Assembly (NCBI GenBank): GCA_036435485.1
Contig: CM071601.1
Span: forward strand, 184,672,939-184,736,938
DNA length: 64,000 bases
Reading direction: 5' to 3'
Origin: Saposhnikovia divaricata
Lineage: Eukaryota; Streptophyta; Magnoliopsida; Apiales; Apiaceae
Position 1 is the first letter of the stretch. The number at the start of each line of letters is the position of its first letter. The translations under genes were made by a program, and so were the position numbers. A model generated the notes under the pieces. It worked only from the letters and a program-made list of their open reading frames with translations, was not told where the DNA came from and did no database searches. Below, piece by piece: positions 24,390 through 35,231 of the stretch.

Positions 24390-26377
24390 TCAGTGATAGT
24401 ATTTTCTCAAATGCTCCGCATTCCAAGCTCGCGGAATAACCTTATCTTTCATGTCCGTGAGATAATAGGTTCCTTCTGAAAGAGTAGCATAGATCTTGTA
24501 AGGCCCTTCCCAGTTAGCACCAAAAACTCCATGACCTGGAACTTTAGTGTTAGGCATGACCCTTCTAAGCACTAGGTCACCTGTTTGTAAAGATCGTGCT
24601 TTGACTTTCCCATTGTAGTACCTAGCTGTCCTTTGTTGGTAGGCCGCGAGGCGTAGCTGGGCCTCGCTTCTCGTTTCCTCTACCATGTCCAGATAGAGTC
24701 TGTGATTGACTTCGTTTTCATCGGGATCGTAGTGTTCCCTTCTGAACGATCCTAATCCTACTTCCACCGGAACCATGGCCTCGCAACCATAGGTCAAAGA
24801 AAAGGGGGTCTCCCCAGTAGTGGTTCGTGGGGTCGTGTTGTATGACCACAAGACCCTAGGTAACTCATCAGGCCAATTGCCTTTGCTCTCTTCCAGCTTA
24901 GCTTTCAAAGTGTGCTTTATAATTTTGTTTATGGCCTCGGTTTGGCCATTCTTTTGAGGATGGCTCACAGCAGAGAAACTCTTTTTTATCCCCAGATTTT
25001 CACAGAATTCTTTCATTTCCTTGCTGTCAAATTGCTTTCCATTATCCGAAATGAGTTGATAGGGGATCCCATAACGACACACAATTGCCCTGTAAACGAA
25101 GTCCTTGAGCTTCTTTGCAGTGATAGTAGCAAGTGGCTCGGCCTCTGCCCATTTGGTGAAATAATCAACAGCCACTACTGCATATTTAAGTCCCCCTTTC
25201 CCCTTTGGGAGTTCTCCAATTAAATCGATCCCCCACATAGCAAAGGGCCATGGGCTCGTTAACGAAGTAAGCTGAGAGACAGGGATGTTGCTGAAGTTAG
25301 CGATCCTTTGACAGGCATTGCATTTTCTTGAAAACTCAAATGCATCCCTTTTCAGCGTAGGCCAATAATACCCTTGGCGAAGAATTTTCTGGGCCAGCGA
25401 ACTACCCCCTGTGTGATTGCCGCATATCCCTTCATGGACTTCTCTGAGAATGTAATTACACTCTTCCCCATCTACACACCTCAGGAGTGGGATGTTAAAC
25501 CCTCTTTGATATAAGACTTTGTCATAAATGACATAACGAGCCGCCTGATATTTAATCTTCCTCGCTTCTTTCTTGTCTTGAGGCAAAGCTCCATTTTTCA
25601 CATATTCCCATATTGGGGTCATCCAAGTCAACCCTGGGGTCGCTACCTCCATAACGAATTCCTCCGGTACACTGGGCTTTGTCTGAATTTCCAATGGAAT
25701 AATTCCAAGTAATGTAGCCTCGCGACGTGACCCCAATTTTGCCAGTGCATCTGCTCCTTGATTCTTTTCTCTTCTAATATGGACCACCTTAACATTGTTA
25801 AATTTTTTCATCAACCTCTGTGCACATCGCAGATATAGCTCAATCTGTTCACCTCTAGCTTGCCACCCACACCAGAGTTGATATGTTACCAGCATGGAAT
25901 CGTTGTAAGCTGTGAGGTTTTCTACCATCATTTCTAGTGCTAGTTTGAGACCAATAATGAGGGCTTCGTACTCTACTGCATTATTGGTGGCTTCGAAAGC
26001 GAAGTGTACTACACTTTGTATCTTACGACCCTCTGGAGTTACCAACTCGATGCCAGCCCCGGCTCCTTCCTTGTTAGATGCCCCATCTACATATAGCTCC
26101 CACCACGAGGCCGAATTTTGTTTTTTGTCCTCGCTAACTGTTTTTTCTGGTGCTGCTATGATAGCCCATTCATCTCCCTTGGATTGGGGAGGAAACTCCA
26201 AGATAAAATCCGCAAGTGCCTGTCCTTTTATAGGGCCGCGAGGCTTAAACTCGATGTCAAACTGACTAAGCTCTACTGTCCATTTTAACAATCTCCCTGA
26301 AGACTCTGGCTTGTGCATTACTTGCCTCAGTGGGTAGGCAGTACGAACCTCAATGTTGTGAGCCTGAAAATAGGGCC
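24390..26377 (-). CDS. E3 pol 3' half: RNase H end, second RNase H, integrase
   Basis: One open frame, 642 residues from the first ATG (26318) and open a further 19 codons to the break. It begins within the RT-linked RNase H, followed by a second, archaeal-like RNase H (YVDGAS near residue 78, VEYEA near 117, a D near 140), then an integrase: zinc domain H295, H302, C333, C336; catalytic D365, D425 and E461, spaced D-59-D-35-E; and a conserved C-terminal domain (WEGPY). All expected catalytic residues are present. The second RNase H assigns it to Tat. With RT and gag lost, the fragment cannot act alone; any ATG start is fortuitous. Ends 24390, 115 bases from the GC repeats. Confidence 0.9.
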
Positions 26378-28353
26378 TCGAGAGCTATATTTCTGAGCCT
26401 GATACACATTCTTATTCTCTTTCACCCCTGTTAACGGAAGTCAGAAAGCCAACACGTATATATGTAGGAGATGATAAGGAGAGTGAACCCGAAGAACAGC
26501 AACTTATTCGAAAGAAAGCCAAACTTTTTCATGCTGCTACTTCAAAAATCCATTCAAACCCTAGTGTGTCACACGTAACCACTCCACCTCACGAGAGTGG
26601 TTCTCCCCTTAAACAATCTGCACATAGGGATTTTGATGACAATTATGTACCTTTTGAAGATCCTGTTGCTTCAAAAGGACATGGAGTTTTAACAACTTCA
26701 GCCGTACCTTCACCGGTACGTACTGATGCTGCAAAGAGGATCGGTTCTGATGTCGTACAAGAACACTTTGCAGCCGCTCAGCCTGAGATTCCAACTCAGG
26801 ACAGAACCGACATAGATCCCATAACTGCCAATTATTTTGCTTATCAAATTTCTGCAGGTACTTCTTCATACTTTGGATCAATCATTGAAGACATACACGA
26901 GCGTGAGACAGGGAGTGTGTATGAGAGGTTAGGGAGAGAGGGACCTTCATTTTTAAGGCCCGAAACCGAGCGCCAAATACCAACAGAACGAGTATTAGAG
27001 CGAGGTCACCTAAACCAAACACCGTCCCTTAACATTGAAAATCTTGATACGCGTATGACTTCTATGGAAACTCAGATGAGGCAGTTCGGACAGACGATGG
27101 GGCAGTTCGGGATGAACATTGGAAACAATCAAAGGGCTCTAGACGACTACGCAGCAAGAATGGCAAGTCAAGCTACAGCTTTTGATGCTTTGACAAATAA
27201 GGTCAATGACTTGGGCCATGCTGGTGGTGTCTTGGGAAGCACTCTCAATGAGAGGATGGGGGCAATGGAGTCTACCATGCATACAATGGCTGTGGAGATC
27301 AGTAGAATGATGTTCGCAGTCAGGAGTTTTGTGCCCCCGGAGTGTTTCGAGTCGCAACCTCCCCCCGATGCTGGTGCAGGTGGTGCTAGTGGAGCGGGGG
27401 CCTCCGGTTCTGGTTTTGGAGGTTCTTATGCAGCTGGTGGATCTGAAGACCAAGGTGGAGCTCAGGATAACTCACCTAAGGGGGAGAGTGGAAAGGAGAC
27501 GAGACAGCAGGCAGTTCACATCGAAGAAATTGAAGAACCCGCTGATCTTGTCAAGGAACCAGAAGTTGAGCCGTCTGTTGATGAAGAGGCTCTGAGGAGG
27601 AGAAAGGGTAAGGCAATGATGGTTGATGAACCATTCGTTGACCTGAATCATCAGGAAACAGTACAGGAGGTACTTGACTCAGATTCTGATATGGAAGACG
27701 TACCGTTGGCACATGCTATAAAAAGATCTTTGAAGAAACAAGGTGGAGGTGCTGGGATGTCTTCCGGAATGCCTGAAGAAATTCCTGTTGATGAGGAAAC
27801 CCTTAAAGCTCAACAGTTAGCCTTGGAACAAGCTCAGTTCCATAAAATGAAGATGATGCAAGAACATGCTGCGTTCCTAGAAAAGAAGCTGGAGCTCCAA
27901 GGGAAGCAGTATGATCATGAGCTTGCAAGGCTAGCTGATCCTCAAGTTGATCTGGACAAACGAAGGATAGGACAGAAGTGGGATGAAGCAAGGAAGATAA
28001 TGATGGGACCCTGTGCGAAAGGAGTTCATAACAAGGATGCAGATGATCTGTTCTACAACTTGAATTTGCAGAATCCAATGACTGGAGACTATATAAGCGC
28101 TTTGAAGAGATTAATTTCTAAAGTCAGGGTTGGATATAATGCAACACTTAAGGAGTGGCAGGTTATTTTGTCTTTGGTAGAAGGAGTCCCAACATCTTTC
28201 CTATATGTGGATGACCAATTCATAACGAGAAGATCTGCGTCAGAGTTGTTCTTGCTAGCGACAAAAATTCAATACTCTCATTCTGAGGAGCTAAGCATTC
28301 TGTATAGGGATCAGTTAATGCAGCTAGCAGAGGACAAGGGTCCAGAATTCTAA
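26374..28353 (+). pseudogene. E4 env-like ORF, N-terminal part truncated
   Basis: The frame is open from just after a stop at 26371 to TAA at 28351. The first in-frame start (26566) is a GTG, so the natural start was lost with the 5' deletion. Content: a region with predicted helices (repeated MRQFGQTMGQFGMN), a glycine-rich linker around residues 270-300 of the ORF, an acidic stretch, a basic SLKKQ patch and a long charged coiled coil (QALEQAQFHKMKMMQEH-like). No clear transmembrane segment or signal peptide. The position between pol and PPT is what suggests the env-like class of Sireviruses; real envelope function is not supported here. Confidence 0.6.
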
Positions 28354-28391
28354 GCATATCCAAATTTTGTCCGGATGGTAGTTGACGAAAG

Positions 28392-29336
28392 ATGAAGAGG
28401 ATTAGCATGGAGGAAAATGATCTAATGGAGCTTTCAGTGGAATCTCTCAAAGCTGTCTGTAGACAAATGATGAGTAAGGGATTCGCTTCTGAGCTTAAAG
28501 ATAAATCCATGAAGATCATTGAAAGAGTCATATTCAAGAAGAGCAATGAGGTGTGGAAGTGTGATGTCATTGCTCCAAACCCTCTTGATAACGTGAAGAT
28601 TGAGCCGGAGCTGATGGAGAAGAAATGGAATATTCTTCAAGCAATGAAGAATGTAGATGAAGCTCTGACTCTTCCTTCTGGAGCACTAGAACAAGGAGAA
28701 ATAAGGGAGGCTATTGGTGTTCCAGGAAGTGATAGTGTATACTGGATACACGCTTATGCTGAAGATACAGCCGATGCCTTAGTATTCATAGATGCAGACC
28801 AGAATCAAACATTCTTGCATATGAGTAGAAAATGGCTACTACAGACTCACGATGCTGCATTTCTGGAGAAAGTATTATATGTATTCAAATGGGGTGAAGT
28901 GGAAGATATGCATGTGGAAGAAAAGCAGAGACTCATGAGTTACCTGTCTGAGATAGTGGTGGAAAAGAAGCGGATGGAGCGAGATGCGGCCAGTGTCCAC
29001 AATACTGACCGTGTCAAGGGCTACCCCAAGATGATCTATTGTCAGTTTAAATCTGATAAATCTCACTGGAAACCTCAGCTCATAATGAAGAACTTTGAGG
29101 ATATTCCAAAGATCAGGACTACTCAGGAGGTGGACAAACTCAGAAGGCTTTTCAAACATCCTTATCCAGAGCCCAAGAATCCTCTAGAAATGGAAGCTGT
29201 AAGTCTGTTGAATGCTAGGTGGAAGCAGCTTAGAGATCCAATGTACAAGAAAGAACAGCAGCAGAAGGAGAAGCGCAAAAGGCAGAAAGAAGAGAAAGAC
29301 CAAGCTGCTGAAGCTAGAAAGAGGAAACGGAATTAG
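28392..29336 (+). pseudogene. E4 env-like ORF, C-terminal part
   Basis: This 314-residue frame continues the previous ORF after a stop (28351) and a one-base shift near 28390. It is highly charged, with MEENDLMEL near the start and a lysine/glutamate tail KKEQQQKEKRKRQKEEKD ending in KRKRN. It stops 330 bases before the polypurine tract. I do not recognise a catalytic domain. Possibly one protein with the upstream piece before decay. Confidence 0.6.
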
Positions 29337-29680
29337 GGTTAAAGGTCAGAGTGGTGTGAACTTGAAGTTGGAAAAACTTCATGTCTTTCGGTTGCTTTAA
29401 CTCACTTGAGGAAAATTCATCTTAGAGTGAATCCAATAAGGTGATATAAGTTTGACTAAAAGGTATGAAATAATCCAGGTGATAGGAATCACTCAAATGA
29501 TCTTTAATTCAAGGTTCGAATTCTGTTTCTAGTTTAAGTTCTTTGTATTGTTTTCATGTAAATTTCAATTGTAAATTATTCAAGACTGTAATGTTAATTA
29601 TCTTTTCTCGTCTCATTGTTTAGTTGAGTTATCCTTCATTAATTTGAATGTCATTGTTAGACAATCAAATTGGGGGAGAT
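29337..29680 (+). other. E4 3' untranslated region and polypurine tract
   Basis: No gene. It ends in AATTGGGGGAGAT (29668-29680), the typical Sirevirus polypurine tract, directly before the LTR. Confidence 0.8.
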
Positions 29681-30237
29681 TGAAAGGCAGAGTGTGTAAA
29701 CTTGTAACACTATAACTAATGTAACTCAACTAAAGGAAAAGATACTTAACCAGAAGACAATCAAGAACAAGAAGTCACAAAGAAATCAACACTAAATGAA
29801 GACAAGGTAATTGATACAATTCAACATGTTAACTATGATCGAGCCAAGAAGAAATCATTGAGAGAAGTTCAAGTCAAAGTTGTTCATGCCTCAGTGATTT
29901 GAAAAGCCAAGAATCAAGATCATAACTATCAGTATCAATAAGACTAATTGATTTCAAGTGAACAAGAAGGAAAGCAAATATTGGAAAGCCACATTACTAA
30001 TTGGATATGGTAATTTATTCAAGAAGCAAAAACACTATCAAGACTAGTCACTTATGAACCAGACCGTTGCATCAAGTGTCAGGACATTGATAGCAAGTTT
30101 ATGTCAGTAATAAAGATCCATGTTCAAGAGCTTGGTGAAGAATAAAGAAGACATGAAGATATCACAAGTTCAAGATGTGCATTGAAGTTTCAAGTTGAAG
30201 GCCAGAATATTTTCTAAGTACTAAATATTCTAGATGA

Positions 30238-30322
30238 CCAAGTAGAAGTTTCTAAGCAGAAGTTCTACTTAGAAATTCGAGATGGCTAAGTAGAAATTCT
30301 CAAGTAGAAGTTCTACTTAGAG
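30238..30322. repeat. Palindromic AGTAGAA/TTCTACT repeats in E4 LTR
   Basis: AAGTAGAAGTTTCTAAG, CAGAAGTTCTACTTAG, GCTAAGTAGAAATTCTC and AAGTAGAAGTTCTACTTAG follow each other within 85 bases. The last is an almost perfect palindrome. Confidence 0.85.
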
Positions 30323-30459
30323 TGCAGCTTCAACATGACACATGGCATCTTCTGATTGGCAGATTTCCAAGCTTTCAAGATAAGGCAAGATTTATGTGGA
30401 CATCATTGGGCCACGTATATCTTAATCTTTGAAGACTACAGGACATAGATTACATGTAG

Positions 30460-30467
30460 TATAAATA
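30460..30467 (+). promoter_or_regulatory. E4 LTR TATA box
   Basis: TATAAATA inside GTAGTATAAATAGAAG, after the palindromic repeats. Confidence 0.7.
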
Positions 30468-30736
30468 GAAGTACTTGTGTAATGTTTTTAGTTAGTGAAC
30501 AATTCTTGAGAAAAACACAAGAAAAAGAGAGAGAGTGCATTCACAGAGCTTAGTATCATTCACTTCTCTCTGAACTTCTGTTATACTTTGTAATGAATGT
30601 TGTAGCAACCATTTCAAGTTATATATAAGACATATATTCCTTGAATCTGTGTGTTCGTTTATTGCATCGTATTTATTGCTTCTCATATTCGAAAAGTTGT
30701 ATTCACCCCCCCTCTACAACATATTTGGACCTAACA

Positions 30737-31536
30737 GTAACACTAATGTTACTTCAGCCATAATAAAACAACACAACAGTTTAATACTTTGGTAGTACAA
30801 AGTGTATCAAGTAAGCACGAGTCAATTAATTATTAAAAGAACAATACAAAAATTTAGAGTCATCACCTGAAATTTAGTGTCATAATGAGAAAGAAACATT
30901 TAACATATTCACCATCACCTGCACATACCCACCAAGAATTAATAGATAAGCAAAACAAATTAGAACAAAAACAATAAAAAAATATATAAAACTTACCAAA
31001 TTATGAATTTTTTCTCTTAGACAAAGCATCAAACACTCTCTCGACAGAATTATACTACAATCAAAGTAAGAAAAAAGTAAGAAGAGAAGCGTTTCGAGTA
31101 AAATAAATGGTCGAGAGAGAAGAGACTGTCAATACAAAAATAGAGAAGACAAAAAATAGAGATTGTCCAAAGAGAAGACAAAAATATAGATTTGGACAAA
31201 CTATGATGCTTCCGATGACCTCATTCATCTTCGTCCTTTGTAGTTTGTAATTGTAATGAAAGTTCAGATTTAGATGTTGTTTTGAAATTTGAATTCTTGC
31301 AAAATGAAAGGTAGATATGGGTAGTTTAGTTTACGGGCGTGGAAATCCATGTACAATGTTTGAACGTTTGAATTAAGCTTGTAAGAGAAGTTTAAACTAA
31401 AACACACGTGTATGACAGGGAAGAACAGATAACATAGGAGAGAGGATGGCATTTTTGAAAATAAACGCTAGAAGAAGGATGAAGACTTAAATTGAGGTGA
31501 TTACTGTAGACTTTGTGGGTATCACTGTACAAAACA
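30737..31536. other. Unassigned 800 bp between E4 and E5
   Basis: AT-rich, no supported gene. The last five bases AAACA (31532-31536) are the left target-site copy of E5. It may be LARD2 internal sequence, since LARD2 text resumes right of E5, or host DNA. Confidence 0.4.
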
Positions 31537-31822
31537 TGTTAGTCACAGAGGCATGCCTGAATACATCTAATAACAAGCCTAAGTATGTGTAATGCTATGC
31601 ATTACCTACATGACCTCTTAACTGAGGGAACCTCTAGTTGTAGAGTTTCTATTTGTTCTGTACTTGTAATAGGCATCAAATTCTATCTGTGTAACTGTAC
31701 CTACTAAGTCAAGAATAAAGCTTGAAAGAAGTTCTAAGGTTCATGCCTCAAGCAAGGGAATGAAGACTGCCAAATAATCACAGTTGGGATTTGAAGAAAT
31801 GAAGAATTTGCCTAAGTACCAA

Positions 31823-32096
31823 TTCGAGAAGTACATTTGTCTATTCGAGAAGTCTAGCATTCGAGAAGTCTGAAGTTCGATATCTCAGAAGACACTATTC
31901 GATATCTCTCAATATGCTATTCGATATCTCAGGGATTCGATATGTCAAAATGCTCTATTCGATATCTCAAGGAGTCCCAGAGAAAAGAGCTATTCGAGAA
32001 GTGATTCGATATGTCAAGATAACACTATTCGAGAACTCAGAGTTATCGATCAAGTCAACTCCAGTTCTCGAATCACTTACTTAGTCACTTCTCGAA
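31823..32096. promoter_or_regulatory. E5 LTR cluster of TTCGAGAA/TTCTCGAA and TTCGATAT(C/G)TC
   Basis: TTCGAGAA at 31823, 31844, 31860, 31993 and 32028; TTCTCGAA at 32065 and 32089. TTCGATATCTC or TTCGATATGTC occurs six times between about 31875 and 32015. All lie upstream of the TATA box. TTCnnGAA is the dyad form of a plant heat-shock element. The 3' LTR has the same cluster. Confidence 0.85.
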
Positions 32097-32177
32097 TACA
32101 TTCTTGAGGACAAAATACTGAAGAATTGTACAAGTCAGAAACCTGCAACAAGCCAGGATACTTTATTTGACTCTGTC

Positions 32178-32185
32178 CTATAAAG
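32178..32185 (+). promoter_or_regulatory. E5 LTR TATA box
   Basis: CTATAAAG about 80 bases downstream of the motif cluster; the copy in the 3' LTR is at 44888-44895. Confidence 0.65.
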
Positions 32186-32688
32186 CATGCTGGAAAGCCT
32201 ACAAAGAAGCTTGGAGAGATAAGACAAGGGACAAGGAGCTGAAGAAGTGGATCTAAACAGGCTTTTCAAAGTCAAATCTGTAGCCGTTTGGACTCTTACT
32301 AAAATGAGATAGACAGACTGGAAAGTGCTTTTGTTTTTTTACCTACCTCATTTGTAGCAAGGGGGTGTATCCATGTCTATAAGGATACAGCCTCACTTCC
32401 TTAGCTGTTAAGGTTTTGAAGTTTCTCAAATATCCAGAAAATATCTCTCTGAGAAAAACGAAGCTGAGAATACTATCATTTGTATTCACAGATTGTAGCA
32501 ACATCTTAATCTAATAAAATATTAGATTAAAGTGATATTGTGTTGTGTTTGTGTTTAATTATCCGCATCTTCATATCTCACACACTCATCACTTATCTTG
32601 CTGCAAAGATTCAAAACCGAAGAAAAACTCAAGAATCCATTCACCCCCCCCCCTCTGTATTCTTTTACTGTATTCAATACTCAACAAG

Positions 32689-32700
32689 TGGTATCAGAGC
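32689..32700 (+). other. E5 primer binding site, initiator tRNA-Met
   Basis: TGGTATCAGAGC starts two bases after the LTR end (32686). The leader to gag is only about 40 bases. Confidence 0.92.
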
Positions 32701-32729
32701 AGGCTGTTTAATCTAAACAGAAAACGATC

Positions 32730-35231
32730 ATGAGTTCGAATACACCAAAGACTACAGGTACGGTAAAGGTCCCTAAATTCGACAAAGAAAATTACAACCT
32801 CTGGAAAATAAAAATGCTGTTGTTCATCAAAGCTGCCAATCCTCTCTACCCTGACATTCTCAAGAATGGTCCATTCATACCACAACAAGAAGTTGCTGAA
32901 TCCACAGTGGGCGCAGTAGTCATTCCTAGATCATATGTTCCAAAAGAGCCATCCAAATGGACGGACTCAGAGAAGGAAAAGATTGCCCTAGACAGCCACC
33001 TCATGTTGTTAATCATAGACTCCTTGGATATGTCGATGTTTGCCAACGTAGCATCATGCAGATCAGCCAAGGACATGTGGAATCACATCGAGGTGTTATG
33101 TGAAGGGACAGAGGAGGTAAGAGAAAATAAGAAACAGATACTGGTCACACAGTATGAGGCGTTCATGGCACAGCCCAAGGAAAGTATCACTGATGTGTTT
33201 GAAAGATTTCACAAGCTGGTGACTGAGCTCCAAATGAATGGGAAGGTTTACAGCACTAAGGAATTAAATATGAAGTTTCTACTATCGTCACCAAACCATC
33301 TAGAGCAAAGGGTCATATCTCTAAGAGAAAGAGATTTGAACAAAGTCACGTATGATGTGCTCTATGGGGTTTTAAAGACACACGAGCTTGAGTTGCTTCA
33401 AAAGAGGGCTATCCAAGCTAACCAAGGCAGAATGATAAACACATCCTGTGCCTTGATTGTCAACAAATCTATTCAAGACCTGGAAGCATCTGCAAGTCAG
33501 CTGAGAATAGAAGAGATAGTAGATGATGAAGAAACTGAGGAAGTAGTGACTGAACCTTCTGATGACAAGGAAGAAGATGAGTTCTACACTCTTGAAGAGC
33601 TGGATGGCATGGAAAATACATCATATGCTTTTATGGCTAGAAAATTTCCAAACATCAGATTCAAGAGGAATCAGCCCTTCAAGCCTAGACCTCAAAATCA
33701 TTCATTCAACAAGGGCAAGGCACCTATGAAAACAAACAAGAACAGATTCAAAACCAGCTATGTGGATAGGTCATCTGTAAGATGTTATAGATGCAATGAC
33801 CTAGGGCATTTTGCCAGTGAATGCAAGAAGCCTAAAAAGAAGGATAAGGAGTTTCTTGAGCTTGAAGCTAAGTATGAGGCCCTTCTAAAGAAGCAGACAC
33901 CAGGTAAGGCTTACATAGCTGAAGGGAAGTGTTGGGATGATTCTGACAGTGATGGGGAAGAACAAGAATTCTGCAACTATGCCTTGATGGCCAATTCCAA
34001 GGAAGAACCATCTGCATCAGACTCACAGGTACCATCTCTCACTACCATAGACATGTCTGTTTCTGAATATAAATCTTTGGTTGAACAACTATCCGTTGAG
34101 ATGTTTAACATTCATACTAGTATGACTGCTGCTAATGAAGAGATTGCTAAACTGTCTACCAGGAATGAACTGTTAAATAAGAGAAATGAGGAACTAGAGC
34201 TAACTACTGTGCAAATAGAAAATCTTAAACAAGAGATTGAGTATCTAAAGAACAAAGTTCTATGTGCTAGTCAAGTTGAGAAAGCTCTTAGGGATGAATT
34301 AGCTGAAAATGAATTTAAGTTGAAAACATTTAAGAATTCCTCTAGTCTATTGCAGTCTTATCATGAGAAAAATCTAGCTAGACCTAAGGCTGCCATTGGA
34401 CTTGATTATGACACTCTTAAACAGAGGAAAGGCTATGCAGTCATTGAAGATGACATTGTTGTTCAAGAGGAGGTGCCTCAGGTTTTGAAAAAGACTGAGA
34501 ATCCAATATTTAAAACACCAACACTTGAGATTGATGAGGATGCCTTACTCATCAAGCAAATGTTGGAGGATGAAGATGAGGCACAATCAAATGAACAACA
34601 AGCATCCTCTGAGAGTAAGAATGTCAAAACCAAAGCCAAGGAGCCAGTAGGAGGTAGACCTAGACTTGAGAAACCTGTAAAGTTTGTTTCAGCTGGAAAT
34701 TATGAGACTAAGAAGAAAGTGACTAATAAGAGACCAAACAGGAATGGCAAATTAGGGATTAACAAAGATAACAACTATGCTTATGTGCCAAATGCCCCTA
34801 GGAAAGTTTGTCAAAACTGTTTTAGCTCTAATCATTTGACTCATGCTTGCAAGAAACCATCTGGTAGTGTTGCTAAACCATTCTATGATTGCTCTGTGCC
34901 TTTAAGACATAGAGACTCTCCTTTCTGTGATAAACTTGATTGTATGCCATGTAACATGAATGTGATGACTAGTTGTTTTAATTTGAGAAGACAATTCATG
35001 GAGGGCTGTATCAATCATAATGTTCACACACACTACACAAGGACAAAGTCTTCAAGTCCTCCTAAAGTTAGGAAGGTACCTCTGTCACCTAAGTCTAAGA
35101 ACCCTGATTCTAAGACTCCCAACAGTGACAAGAAGACCAACATCAAGAAAACTGATAAGCATGCTGATTTTGATAAAACTGTCACTAAGTCACATGGACC
35201 CAAACTCGTTTGGGTACCAAAGGAGAAGTAA
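32730..35231 (+). CDS. E5 gag
   Basis: 833 residues, large as usual for Sirevirus gag. The N-terminal half has the copia gag fold (YNLWKIKMLLFIKA near the start, FERFHKLVTELQ near residue 160). A zinc knuckle CYRCNDLGHFASEC lies near residue 350, and a second one, CQNCFSSNHLTHAC, near residue 692. Between them are an acidic stretch and a long coiled coil (about 460-560). The C terminus is basic and ends PKLVWVPKEK, a phrase typical of Sirevirus gag ends. It is the structural protein that packages element RNA. Start: first ATG after the primer site. It ends inside the first codons of the pol frame. Confidence 0.93.
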   Translation: MSSNTPKTTGTVKVPKFDKENYNLWKIKMLLFIKAANPLYPDILKNGPFIPQQEVAESTVGAVVIPRSYVPKEPSKWTDSEKEKIALDSHLMLLIIDSLDMSMFANVASCRSAKDMWNHIEVLCEGTEEVRENKKQILVTQYEAFMAQPKESITDVFERFHKLVTELQMNGKVYSTKELNMKFLLSSPNHLEQRVISLRERDLNKVTYDVLYGVLKTHELELLQKRAIQANQGRMINTSCALIVNKSIQDLEASASQLRIEEIVDDEETEEVVTEPSDDKEEDEFYTLEELDGMENTSYAFMARKFPNIRFKRNQPFKPRPQNHSFNKGKAPMKTNKNRFKTSYVDRSSVRCYRCNDLGHFASECKKPKKKDKEFLELEAKYEALLKKQTPGKAYIAEGKCWDDSDSDGEEQEFCNYALMANSKEEPSASDSQVPSLTTIDMSVSEYKSLVEQLSVEMFNIHTSMTAANEEIAKLSTRNELLNKRNEELELTTVQIENLKQEIEYLKNKVLCASQVEKALRDELAENEFKLKTFKNSSSLLQSYHEKNLARPKAAIGLDYDTLKQRKGYAVIEDDIVVQEEVPQVLKKTENPIFKTPTLEIDEDALLIKQMLEDEDEAQSNEQQASSESKNVKTKAKEPVGGRPRLEKPVKFVSAGNYETKKKVTNKRPNRNGKLGINKDNNYAYVPNAPRKVCQNCFSSNHLTHACKKPSGSVAKPFYDCSVPLRHRDSPFCDKLDCMPCNMNVMTSCFNLRRQFMEGCINHNVHTHYTRTKSSSPPKVRKVPLSPKSKNPDSKTPNSDKKTNIKKTDKHADFDKTVTKSHGPKLVWVPKEK

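Larger units (their letters stand above)
19661..26377 (-). mobile_element. E3: Ty3/gypsy, Tat lineage, 5' part lost
   Basis: From the left: 3' LTR (19661-20385), polypurine tract, a long untranslated region with an antisense gene (20600-23690), short GC-rich repeats, then the 3' half of pol (24390-26377). The extra RNase H between the RT-linked RNase H and integrase is the mark of the Tat lineage. The element is cut at about 26377, inside the first RNase H, where E4 sequence starts; RT, protease, gag and 5' LTR are gone. It is inserted in a LARD2 LTR; GTGTT at 19656-19660 would be one target-site copy. Confidence 0.85.
26378..30736 (+). mobile_element. E4: Sirevirus 3' remnant
   Basis: Only the 3' end of a Ty1/copia Sirevirus remains: an env-like ORF in two pieces, a TTGGGGGAGAT polypurine tract and a 1056 bp LTR. 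The left edge is an abrupt junction with E3 near 26377. The tract and LTR layout mirror those of E5, but the LTR and ORF sequences are a different family. The junction pairs two truncated elements, so a deletion or recombination removed the E3 5' part and the E4 gag-pol together. Confidence 0.75.
29681..30736 (+). repeat. E4 3' LTR, 1056 bp
   Basis: Starts TGAAAGGCAGAGTGTG and ends TTTGGACCTAACA. It holds a TATA box (30460-30467), a CACCCCCCCTCT run near the 3' end and a cluster of palindromic words around AGTAGAAGTTCTACTTAG (30238-30322). Confidence 0.85.
31537..32686 (+). repeat. E5 5' LTR, 1150 bp
   Basis: TGTTAGTCACAGAGG ... TATTCAATACTCAACA. It contains a promoter-like region with repeated TTCnnGAA and TTCGATATC words (31823-32096), TATA box CTATAAAG (32178-32185) and a C10 run at 32644-32653. 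Confidence 0.97.

Noticed and set aside
31801..32100. CRISPR-like look of repeated TTCGA words
   Set aside because: The words are 8-12 bases, unevenly spaced, within an LTR of a plant element; no repeat-spacer regularity.
4929..32700. tRNA-like matches at 4929-4942 and 32689-32700
   Set aside because: They are primer binding sites complementary to a tRNA 3' end, not tRNA genes.
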